64,000 nt of DNA from Deltaproteobacteria bacterium (GTDB lineage Bacteria; Myxococcota_A; Polyangia; GCA-2747355; JADLHG01): assembly GCA_020848905.1 (NCBI GenBank), contig JADLHG010000069.1:81542-145541 (forward strand), in the 5' to 3' direction. This document shows, one piece after another, positions 53,355-60,665 of this stretch. The position numbers were made by a program, and so were the translations under genes. How positions within the stretch are numbered: position 1 is the first letter of the stretch; the number at the start of each line of letters is the position of its first letter. The notes under the pieces are model-generated. The model saw nothing but the letters and a program-made list of their open reading frames with translations. It searched no databases and was not told the DNA's origin.

Positions 53355-53792
53355 ATGAACAGCGCGGCGGCGGTGAGGACGGTGGCGACGAGGGCGATGC
53401 CGGCACGAATTGGACCGAGGGTGCTCGTGGCGGAGGAGGACGTGCGCTTTCGCACGGAGCTGTGCTCCGCACTGGCACGGGACGGCTACGAGGTGGTGGC
53501 CGTGCGAGACGGGACGGAGCTGGTCGAGTACATCGGGTCGACGCTCCTCGAGGAGCGGGACTCCGTGGACCTGATGATCTCGGGCGTGCGGATGCCCGGG
53601 TGGACGGGGCTCCAGGCGCTTGCCGCGCTCCGCAGCGTGGACTGGACCATCCCGGTGATCCTCATGACGACCGACGCGGACGACGACATCGCGCGTGAGG
53701 CGCGCCGGCTGGGCGCGGCCTACATGTTCGAGAAGCCGTTCGAGGTGGACGACCTCTGCATGGCCGCGCGCTGCATGGTGCCGCCCTCATGA
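53355..53792 (+). CDS. Degenerate single-domain receiver (module 2)
   Basis: 145-residue paralogue of the module 1 receiver. Most of the fold aligns without gaps: VLVAEEDVRF, then MPGWTGLQALAALRSVDWT, and MFEKPFEVDD with the Lys kept. The phospho-acceptor position is Gly77 (LMISGVRMPGWTG) where module 1 has Asp83 (LIVSDFLLPGWTG), so normal phosphorylation is not possible there. It may work as a constitutive or ligand-bound pseudo-receiver. GGAGGTC lies nine bases before the ATG. The stop overlaps a longer frame of the next gene. The sigma-54 promoter at 53308 drives it. Confidence 0.88.
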   Translation: MNSAAAVRTVATRAMPARIGPRVLVAEEDVRFRTELCSALARDGYEVVAVRDGTELVEYIGSTLLEERDSVDLMISGVRMPGWTGLQALAALRSVDWTIPVILMTTDADDDIAREARRLGAAYMFEKPFEVDDLCMAARCMVPPS

Positions 53793-53872
53793 GACCGCAT
53801 CGCGCCGACGAGAGACCCTGGGATCCCATGGTGGGCTCCGGGGTGAAACCTCCAGAACCTAGGAGCGAGAGC

Positions 53873-54313
53873 ATGATCACGGTCCGGGACCTGCTCGGGG
53901 AGCGACAGACGCGCTTGGCGACCGTCGAGCCCGATCGGACCGTGCGCCAGGCCGCGGAACGCATGGGAGAGGCGGGGGTCGGCTCGCTCCTCGTGACCGA
54001 CGCGGAGAACCACCCCGTCGGGATGATCACCGAGCGGGACATCTTGAGGCGTGTGCTGGTGCCGGGGCGCGACCCGCAACATACCCGGGTCGAAGAGGTG
54101 ATGACCCAGCCGCTCCGGTTCTGCGACGCGGGGACCACGCTCTCCGAGTGCCGCCGGCTGATGCTGCGGCTCCGGTGCCGCCACCTGGTGGTGCTACAGC
54201 AGGGCCAGGTAGCGGGGCTCATCACGATGCGGGACATCGTGAACCGCGAGCTGCAGGCGCAAGGGCAGACGATCCACTACTTGAAGGAGTATCTGTACGG
54301 CTACTACCGCTAG
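53873..54313 (+). CDS. CBS-domain-pair protein
   Basis: 146-residue soluble protein made of two CBS motifs (about 1-60 and 65-130): ITVRDLLGERQTRLATVEPD, GVGSLLVTDAENHPVGMITERD and HLVVLQQGQVAGLITMRDIV. CBS pairs bind adenine nucleotides and often act as energy sensors. The C-terminal 20 residues (QTIHYLKEYLYGYYR) are extra. The start is set at 53873, preceded by AGGAGCGAG; a frame opening at 53789 would overlap the receiver. It is likely to be co-transcribed with the degenerate receiver. Confidence 0.9.
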   Translation: MITVRDLLGERQTRLATVEPDRTVRQAAERMGEAGVGSLLVTDAENHPVGMITERDILRRVLVPGRDPQHTRVEEVMTQPLRFCDAGTTLSECRRLMLRLRCRHLVVLQQGQVAGLITMRDIVNRELQAQGQTIHYLKEYLYGYYR

Positions 54314-54495
54314 CGGGGTACGCCGCAGGGTCGAGCTCGTGCCTCCATCGAGGCACCGGGATCGTGGCCGAAAGGCCGTCTGACGATCCACAGGCACCCG
54401 CACCGCCCGACGGAGGTCATGGGGCGGGGACGGTGAGGACGGCGGGGTGATAGACCGCACGTCGGGCGGTACGGGGCCTGGACTATGATGGTGGG

Positions 54496-56013
54496 ATGAG
54501 CCACCGCCGACCTGTTGAACTCGTCAGGACGTGCATCGTCACCGCGGCGCTCCTCCTCGCGCGCCCGCTTCCGGTCCTGGCCGAAGGGGCCCCCGCGGGC
54601 GAGCCTGCGACCGGCGCGGATCAAGCCAAGGGCATCGTGGGTGCGCCGCCCATTCCCACGGGCGGCTATGGGGGGCCCACGCCTCCGCTCGGCGCGCCGG
54701 TGCCGCGCCCCAAGGGGCTCTCGGGCGAGGTGAGCGGCGCGGTGCTCTTCGAGCGCATCAACGAGGACTACTTCGTCACCCTCGATCTGATGAACGAGCT
54801 GTCGATCGGGCCCGTGACCTTCGGCGTGTGGGTCCCGCTGCGCTTTCGCGTCTGGGACCGCGCGCCCAAGACCAGCGACATCCTGCGGCGGGAGGACTGG
54901 GACGAGGTCTCGGACTACGCGCGGCTGTTGCGCTTCGTGGAGGTGAACCTGGGCTACGAGCGCTGGCGCTTCCGCGGGCGCTTCGGCGCGCTCGACGGGG
55001 AGAGCCTGGGGCACGGGACGATCGTGGCCGGCTACTTCAACAGCCTCGACCGGAATCACTACCAGGCCGGGCTGGTGCTGAACGCGGCGATCCGTTTCGG
55101 GGGGATCGAGTTCATGCTGGACAACCTCCTCGGGCCCGAGGTCTACGGCGTGCGCGCGCACGTGCGGCCGCTCTCCTTCTTCTCGAAGAACGTCTGGGCC
55201 AGCCGTCTCGTGACCGCGCTGACCGTCGCGGGGGACGGGCGCGCCCCGGTGGGCCTGGCGGACACGAATCCCGCGGACAAGCGCCCCGATCTGGACGACC
55301 AGACCAACTTTCGGCTGAGCGGCACGACGCCTGTCACGGCCTTCGGCTGGGACACGGAATACACGCTCGTGCAGAATCGGCTCATCGACCTCGTGCCCTA
55401 TCTGGACGTGAACTTCCTCTTCGACGGGGGGACGGGGGCGGGGATGCACCTCGGGACCTTCTTCAACCTGCGCATTCCGACGCCGGTGGGACCGACGCTC
55501 CTCACGCGGCTGGAATATCGCGCTATCGGAAAGGGATATGCGCCGCGCTATATCGATAGCCTGTACGAGGTGCAGCGTTTGCAGTATGCGCCGGGCGTCT
55601 ATCGCGATGCGGCGGGGCTGCCGCTCACCAAGCTCGGATGGCTGCGCCTTGGGGACAGCGGACGGCATGGCTGGCTGGGCGAACTCTACTTCGACTTCGC
55701 GGGGTGGGTGCGCGTGGGCGGCACCTACGAGGACTACACCGGCCCGAACAACGCGGCGCTCACCCTGAGCCTGCTCCTGCCCAAGATCCCGCTCGTGAAG
55801 CTCGGGGCCTACTTCATGCGCCGGGGCTTCGACGGCCTGGGGGATGCCTTCAGTCTGGACGGCGCGCTGCTCGTGGCCTACGCGAAGGTGAAGGTCTGGG
55901 GGCCGATCTTTCTCTCCGCGAGCTACGGCCGCTCCTGGCACGTGCAGGAGGACGGCTCGTACCGCACCGAGGACAACTTCGGCGCGGGGGCGGGAGTGGC
56001 GTTCTCGTACTGA
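54496..56013 (+). CDS. Outer-membrane beta-barrel-like protein
   Basis: 505-residue exported protein with a signal peptide (TCIVTAALLLARPLPVLA, cleavage near residue 29) and a Pro/Gly linker (about 45-75). The rest is alternating strands with aromatic ends: LSIGPVTFGVWVPLRFRVWD, VNLGYERWRFRGRFGALDG, LLTRLEYRAIGKGYAPRY, LYFDFAGWVRVGGTYEDYT, and a final GAGAGVAFSY with a terminal Tyr, as expected for an outer-membrane barrel. No family name is recognised. GGTGGG lies just before the ATG and a -10-like TATGAT lies near 54485. It stands alone between the CBS gene and the large propeller protein. Confidence 0.78.
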   Translation: MSHRRPVELVRTCIVTAALLLARPLPVLAEGAPAGEPATGADQAKGIVGAPPIPTGGYGGPTPPLGAPVPRPKGLSGEVSGAVLFERINEDYFVTLDLMNELSIGPVTFGVWVPLRFRVWDRAPKTSDILRREDWDEVSDYARLLRFVEVNLGYERWRFRGRFGALDGESLGHGTIVAGYFNSLDRNHYQAGLVLNAAIRFGGIEFMLDNLLGPEVYGVRAHVRPLSFFSKNVWASRLVTALTVAGDGRAPVGLADTNPADKRPDLDDQTNFRLSGTTPVTAFGWDTEYTLVQNRLIDLVPYLDVNFLFDGGTGAGMHLGTFFNLRIPTPVGPTLLTRLEYRAIGKGYAPRYIDSLYEVQRLQYAPGVYRDAAGLPLTKLGWLRLGDSGRHGWLGELYFDFAGWVRVGGTYEDYTGPNNAALTLSLLLPKIPLVKLGAYFMRRGFDGLGDAFSLDGALLVAYAKVKVWGPIFLSASYGRSWHVQEDGSYRTEDNFGAGAGVAFSY

Positions 56014-56186
56014 CGGCCGGTAACTTGACCGTGGCGGCGAGCCATACATCAAGCATGCGCGCTGACAACGGAAAACGCTGAGAAGGCTCCGGCTCTGTTG
56101 GGCGCCGGTCAACAGGCTCGGAGGACCAGTCCCACCACAGCCAGCTCGTGCGGTGGAGAACCGCGGGGGCGAAGCGCGACCGCTTG

Positions 56187-56210
56187 CTCTAGATCATTCC
56201 ACTTCTAGAG
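56187..56210. promoter_or_regulatory. Inverted repeat CTCTAGA-N10-TCTAGAG
   Basis: A perfect seven-base inverted repeat with a ten-base centre, 24 bases upstream of the sigma-54 promoter candidate at 56234. It could be an operator for the propeller protein gene. Confidence 0.4.
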
Positions 56211-56233
56211 GCACGCGGCGCCTCGACCGCGGA

Positions 56234-56249
56234 TGGTCCGTTCGCTGCA
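56234..56249 (+). promoter_or_regulatory. Sigma-54 -24/-12 promoter candidate
   Basis: TGGTCCGTTCGCTGCA has TGG and TGCA with GG-N10-GC spacing and three mismatches in the conserved blocks. The predicted start near 56260 lies 20 bases before the ATG at 56280, which has GGAGGTG upstream. Confidence 0.45.
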
Positions 56250-56279
56250 CCCGCCAGCGGCACCCAACCGGAGGTGCGG

Positions 56280-59200
56280 ATGATCGAGCTGGTGCGCGCA
56301 GCGAGGGTCGTGACCGAACGGCAGAGGTCCATCGTCCATGCGGGCGTGGCGCGGGCGAGCTTTCCGGCCGACGTGTGGCGGGTCTCGGCGCTCCTCGCGA
56401 TGTTCTTGATCGGTTGCAACGAGGGTCCGTCACGGCGGAACCCGGACTCGATGCAGAGCGCGCTAGACGCCGGAGTGGCGGACCTCGCGGGCGCCGAGCG
56501 TGCACCGCGTCCGCCCGGGCCGAGCTGCGGGGATCAGGTCATCGGGGACGGGGAGAGCTGTGACGGCGCAGAACTCGGTGGGCGGACCTGCGCCACGGAG
56601 GGCTTCGCCAGCGGGACGCTCCGATGCTCGAGCACCTGTCAGCTCGACCTGAGCGCCTGCGGTCGCTGTGGCGACGGCGTCGTGGGGCCCGGTGAGGCCT
56701 GCGATGGGACCGAGCTGGGCGGTAAGACCTGCGCGACGCAGGGCTTCGAAGGGGGCAGCCTCTCGTGCTCCTCGGCGTGCACGCTGGACGCCTCCAAGTG
56801 CACCTTCGCGAGCTGTGGCAACGGCAAGCGCGACGGGGCCGAGTTCTGCGAGGGTGCGGACCTCGGGGGAGCGAGCTGCGCCTCCGCCGGGTACACGGGG
56901 GGCACGCTCGCTTGCTCGGCCAATTGCGCGCTCGACACGAGCCGGTGCTTCAAGTGCGGGGACCGCGTGAAGAACGGCACCGAGGCCTGCGACGGGCAGG
57001 ATCTCGGCGGCCAGACCTGCGCCTCCCGTGGCTTCGGTGGGGGAAGCCTGGCCTGCAACGCGGACTGCACCTTCTATACGGCGGCCTGCTCGACGTGCGG
57101 CGACGGACGGCGGCAGGCGTCGGAGGCCTGCGACGGCGCCGACCTGGGTGGCAAGGGCTGCTCGGATTTCGGCTTCGCGGCCGGGGCGCTGCGCTGCACC
57201 GCGTGCGCGCTCGACACCTCCGCGTGTACGGCGTCGCCGCCGGTCGTTCCGCCGCAGGGGCTGAGCGTGGTCTTCGTCTCGCGCCAGATCCCGACCACGG
57301 GTTCTCCGTATCTGGCGGGCTCCAAGGGAATGCCGGGGGTCGGGTCCTTCTCGCGCTTTCAGGTGGCGGCCCCTGGCCGGCTGCTCATCCGGCTGGCGGA
57401 CGGCTCTCTGCGCACGCTGGTCGACGGGGCCAAGCCGTCGGCTGCCACGCTGAACCTGATCGACGCGAACGCGCCCGACGTGTCCTACGACGGCACGAAG
57501 ATCGTCTTCGCCGGACTGCCTGCGGGGCAGTATGGCGGCGGCATCCGGCAGCACCCGGGAGCGTGGCGACTCTTCGTGATCAATGTAGACGGGACGGGGC
57601 TCCGGCAGCTGACGCACTCCGATCGCGGGGCCCTCGATCTGTCGCAGTTTGGCAGCAACCCGGGGGCGTTCACCCGCTACGACGACACCGATCCGGCCTG
57701 GCTCCCCGACGGGCGGGTGGTCTTTTCCTCCACGCGCTGGCCGGCGATCGCGCAGTACCAGGACGTGCCGACCACCAACCTCTACGTGGTCAACGCCGAC
57801 GGGAGCAAGCTGCACCGGATTACCGCGGAGAAGAACGGGGCGGACCGTCCGCTGGTCGATCCCATCACGGGGAAGATCGTGTTTTCTCGCTGGTGGCGGA
57901 ATAGCCGCAACGCTACGAACAGCCTGTCGACGATTCCGTTTCCGGATCTTCCGGTGGGCTACGCTCAGCATATCGGTCTCGTGGCCGAGAACATGCTCGA
58001 TCGTTTCGGCGGGGTGCCCGACCTATCGCGTAACGCGTGGCAGCTCGTGACCATCCGTCCGGACGGCACCGAGCTGGCGCAGTGGGGCGGCGTCTCCGGC
58101 GTGGGCTACGCGGCCTTCGAGAACCACGGTTACGGGGGCGGGTTCTCGGCGAGCGGCGTGCTCTACGCGAACTTCGTTCCGCTCCACCACCTGGCCGATC
58201 AGTCGGGGTTCGGCGGGATCCGTCGCTACGAGCGGGGACCGCACGGCTACTCGCACGTGATCGGCGTGTCGAACGATGGCGAGCTCGTCACGCAGAGCCC
58301 TCCCTCGTATAACGTCTACAAAGGAAACTATGCGGCAGACCCGTCATTTCTGCCCGACGGCCGGATGGTGCTGTCGTGGGCCAAGGATACTGGTCAGGAC
58401 TACGGGCTATATATCGCTAACGCGGACGGTTCGAACTTGCAGCCCTACTATGACGTGCCGGGAACCGGCGAGCTCCGGCCGCGCGTCGTGCAGCCGCGGC
58501 CCCTGCCGCCGGTGATCGTCGATGGCGTTACCGGCGTGGCGAGCGCCCTCCCGCCCAAGGCGAGCGGCCCGTACGACCTCGACGGAACCTTTGTCTTCGA
58601 CGCCCTGAACGTATACTTCAACGCGCCGGTGGACGTGGAGATTGCGCACGCGATTCCGGTCGGGTCGGCCGGGACGATCCGGTTCTTCATCGATCATCAG
58701 CGGACCAGCCTGAGCTCGGGCAATCACCTCGATTGGCCGATCCTGCTCGAGGAGAGGGTCGTGAGCGCCGGGGGGGCGGTCCAGGCCAACGCGCCGGCCA
58801 ACGTGCCCCTCTTCGAGCAGCTCCGCACGCCGAGCGGGCAAGGGTACAAGGTCCCTATTTCCGCGGGCCGGTACGGGGGGGCCGGGGACCCGGTGCCGGC
58901 GGCGCACGTCGCGGGCCACAACTGGGGCCGGCCGGGGGCACGCGCTCGATGCGTGGGGTGCCACGTCGGTCACACGATGATCGCCGTGCCGGCGACCGAC
59001 GAGGAGGCTCGCTGGACGAACCTCGCCCCTGGAGCGGCGCCCAGCAGCTCGTCCCGGCACGCTGCGGTTCCGAACGATCACGGGCTCAACGACCGGCGCG
59101 TGCGGACGGGGCGCGGAGGAGATGCCCGTCACTGGTACAGCGCGGCGGGGCAGACGCAGGGACAATGGGTGGAGCTGAGCTTTCCGGTTCCCGTGACGGT

Positions 59201-59468
59201 TCGGCGCGTGCGCCTGTACGGGCCTCCGACGGGGGCGGGCCGCACCGTGGTTGTTTCGGCCGCCACCGTGGTTGTTTCGAGCGCCGGTCAGGAGCTGGCC
59301 CGAGGAGCCGCCGGGCCCGTAGCGGTTGCGGGGACGGACGTGCTCTTCAGCGACGTCAAGGCTCGGACAGTGCGCGTGTTCCTCGACAAGGTCTCGGGCA
59401 CCTTTAACGGCGTGGCGGTGGCGGGCCTCGGTGAGGTGGAGGTCATCGCGCGCGGCGAGGCGCCGTAA
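56280..59468 (+). CDS. Large secreted lipoprotein: Cys-rich repeats, beta-propeller, CxxCH haem motif, discoidin-like end
   Basis: 1062-residue exported protein. A hydrophobic segment ending LLAMFLIGC gives a lipobox near residue 45, late for a signal peptide. Five Myxococcus-type Cys-rich repeats (about 75-315) share the pattern CGDG, ACDG, LGG, TCA, C, C. A TolB/PD40-type propeller follows (about 330-760) with DPAWLPDGRVVFSSTRW, LYVVNADGSKL and PSFLPDGRMVLSW. A single haem-type CxxCH site (C891, C894, H895) lies in a conserved C-terminal region like that of hydrazine-synthase-alpha-type proteins. The last 120 residues look like a discoidin/F5-8C fold and contain an in-frame 21-base duplication. 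Start set by GGAGGTG. Function unknown; a surface redox or adhesion role is possible. Confidence 0.82.
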   Translation: MIELVRAARVVTERQRSIVHAGVARASFPADVWRVSALLAMFLIGCNEGPSRRNPDSMQSALDAGVADLAGAERAPRPPGPSCGDQVIGDGESCDGAELGGRTCATEGFASGTLRCSSTCQLDLSACGRCGDGVVGPGEACDGTELGGKTCATQGFEGGSLSCSSACTLDASKCTFASCGNGKRDGAEFCEGADLGGASCASAGYTGGTLACSANCALDTSRCFKCGDRVKNGTEACDGQDLGGQTCASRGFGGGSLACNADCTFYTAACSTCGDGRRQASEACDGADLGGKGCSDFGFAAGALRCTACALDTSACTASPPVVPPQGLSVVFVSRQIPTTGSPYLAGSKGMPGVGSFSRFQVAAPGRLLIRLADGSLRTLVDGAKPSAATLNLIDANAPDVSYDGTKIVFAGLPAGQYGGGIRQHPGAWRLFVINVDGTGLRQLTHSDRGALDLSQFGSNPGAFTRYDDTDPAWLPDGRVVFSSTRWPAIAQYQDVPTTNLYVVNADGSKLHRITAEKNGADRPLVDPITGKIVFSRWWRNSRNATNSLSTIPFPDLPVGYAQHIGLVAENMLDRFGGVPDLSRNAWQLVTIRPDGTELAQWGGVSGVGYAAFENHGYGGGFSASGVLYANFVPLHHLADQSGFGGIRRYERGPHGYSHVIGVSNDGELVTQSPPSYNVYKGNYAADPSFLPDGRMVLSWAKDTGQDYGLYIANADGSNLQPYYDVPGTGELRPRVVQPRPLPPVIVDGVTGVASALPPKASGPYDLDGTFVFDALNVYFNAPVDVEIAHAIPVGSAGTIRFFIDHQRTSLSSGNHLDWPILLEERVVSAGGAVQANAPANVPLFEQLRTPSGQGYKVPISAGRYGGAGDPVPAAHVAGHNWGRPGARARCVGCHVGHTMIAVPATDEEARWTNLAPGAAPSSSSRHAAVPNDHGLNDRRVRTGRGGDARHWYSAAGQTQGQWVELSFPVPVTVRRVRLYGPPTGAGRTVVVSAATVVVSSAGQELARGAAGPVAVAGTDVLFSDVKARTVRVFLDKVSGTFNGVAVAGLGEVEVIARGEAP
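59243..59284. repeat. In-frame 21-base tandem duplication
   Basis: Two adjacent copies (59243-59263, 59264-59284) differ at two bases and encode TVVVSAA then TVVVSSA inside the discoidin-like end of the propeller protein. It keeps the frame. Confidence 0.7.
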
Positions 59469-59641
59469 CATCGGGGGGGGCCATGTGCCGGGCGGGCCAT
59501 GGCGCCGCTGTCAGGGATCGTTAACAGGTCAACACGGGTAGCCGTGTCAGCTTTGCCTCTGGGGACAGCCGGCCCGCTGCCATTCTGGCCAGATCCGGTG
59601 CACGGCCACGCGATCTTCGCACCTTGGCGAGGGGGCGCGGC

Positions 59642-59657
59642 TGGCACGATGGTTGCT
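59642..59657 (+). promoter_or_regulatory. Sigma-54 -24/-12 promoter (consensus)
   Basis: TGGCACGATGGTTGCT matches the sigma-54 consensus at every conserved position, with exact spacing. The predicted start near 59668 gives a 24-base leader with GGAGTGAGG to the PilZ gene at 59692. Confidence 0.8.
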
Positions 59658-59691
59658 CATCTTCCGGGAGTTGGTCGGAAGGAGTGAGGTC

Positions 59692-60180
59692 ATGGTTCTT
59701 GAGGGCGAGGGCAGCGGGCACGTGGATGGCGAGCAGCTTCGCGCGGTGCAGCAGGTTTACGACTACGCGTACTTGCATGCGCGGGTGCGTGCCGGACTGC
59801 GGCTCGAGCGCCGGGAGCTCACTGAGCTCTCGGAGCTGTCGCGCCTCCTCGAGGGGGATTCCCGCACGAAACGGCGTCGCCACCGGCGACTGGCCTGCCT
59901 GATGCCAGCGCTCCTCAAGAGCGCGGCCGGCCACACGCGCGCCACGGTCTTCAACCTCTCCGGGGGCGGGATGTTCGTCGCCACGCGTGAGGCGCTCGAG
60001 CCCGGGGAGGCGGTGCAGGTCATCGTGGGGCGCGAGCGAGAGGTGCTCTATACCTTCATCGCCGAGGTCACGCGTCGCGAGTCGCGCCACGGCATCGCCG
60101 GCGTGGGACTGGTCTTCCGCGGCACCCCGCTCGTGCGCCGCTATCGCCTGAGCCGCTCTGCCGAGTCCGTCGCGGCGTGA
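59692..60180 (+). CDS. PilZ-domain protein (second of two)
   Basis: 162-residue soluble protein. A helical N-terminal part (about 1-55: VQQVYDYAYLHARVRAGLRLE) precedes a PilZ domain: the Arg-rich segment RRRHRRLACLM and FNLSGGGMFVAT (the D/NxSxxG-type motif with Asn), then EVLYTFIAEVTRRE. It should bind cyclic di-GMP. The ATG at 59692 has GGAGTGAGG upstream, and the best sigma-54 promoter of the window lies 35 bases before it. The longer open frame starts inside that promoter and is rejected. A non-coding repeat array follows its stop directly. Confidence 0.9.
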   Translation: MVLEGEGSGHVDGEQLRAVQQVYDYAYLHARVRAGLRLERRELTELSELSRLLEGDSRTKRRRHRRLACLMPALLKSAAGHTRATVFNLSGGGMFVATREALEPGEAVQVIVGREREVLYTFIAEVTRRESRHGIAGVGLVFRGTPLVRRYRLSRSAESVAA

Positions 60181-60441
60181 GCTCCCAGAGCTCCCACCCT
60201 CCCCAGAGCTCCCAGAGCTCCCACCCAGGTTGATGCGCGGCCCAGAGCTCCCACCCAGGTTGATGCGCGCCCACCCAGGTTGATGCCGCCCAGCTCCCAC
60301 CCAGGTTGATGCGCGCCCACCCAGCCCAGCTCCCACCCAGGTTGATGCGCGCCCACCCAGGTTGATGCCGCCCGAGATCTTCGCCCGAGAGGTCTCCCCT
60401 CCGAAATCTCTCCCTCCGAGATCTCTCCCAGGTTGATAGGC
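60181..60441. repeat. Irregular tandem repeat array with CACCCAGGTTGATGC units
   Basis: Six copies of CACCCAGGTTGATGC start at 60222, 60252, 60272, 60298, 60334 and 60354, with a shortened seventh near 60427. Spacing is 20-36 bases and GCTCCCA-type units lie between. Next to it, 60369-60440 has a 15-base rhythm of GAGATCTC-like units. On the minus strand one unit reads ATCAACCTGGGTGGG (Ile-Asn-Leu-Gly-Gly), as in a pentapeptide repeat, but frame changes between copies make a working gene unlikely. Confidence 0.75.
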
Positions 60442-60504
60442 GCGGCGGCCTCCGAGGCGTGCTCCAGGACTCGGTGAATCACGTGCGACGCGGGCGAACC
60501 TCGG

Positions 60505-60523
60505 GTGGTCACGCCGTGACCAC
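60505..60523. promoter_or_regulatory. Inverted repeat GTGGTCAC-N3-GTGACCAC
   Basis: A perfect eight-base inverted repeat with a three-base centre, 143 bases upstream of the IucA/IucC-like gene. Its form is that of a dimeric repressor or activator site. Confidence 0.5.
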
Positions 60524-60556
60524 TCACAGCTAAGCTCCTGAAAATAGGCGATCATG

Positions 60557-60575
60557 TTCCGCCCATGGTGCGGAA
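60557..60575. promoter_or_regulatory. Inverted repeat TTCCGC-N7-GCGGAA
   Basis: A perfect six-base inverted repeat with CCATGGT at its centre, 91 bases upstream of the IucA/IucC-like gene. It may be a second operator. Confidence 0.45.
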
Positions 60576-60665
60576 TACTGGTTGCTCTCCGCGAGCGCAG
60601 ATCCGAGGCCGAAATGCGCGCGGTCCATCTCGGGGGCCCGCGGCCTCGTTTGCCGGAGGCCCTGC

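Larger units (their letters stand above)
60442..60665. other. Non-coding leader region with two palindromes
   Basis: Together with the array this makes a 485-base stretch without a supported gene. It carries two perfect inverted repeats (listed separately) and the CGGAGG ribosome site for the ATG at 60666. No clear sigma-70 or sigma-54 promoter was found. Confidence 0.5.

Noticed and set aside
60181..60441. Repeat array considered as a CRISPR
   Set aside because: Repeat units are only about 15 bases, spacers are 5-21 bases and irregular, and no cas gene is near.
60141..60527. Minus-strand open frame through the repeat array as a pentapeptide-repeat gene
   Set aside because: Copies fall in different frames, it overlaps the PilZ gene end, and no ribosome site is visible.
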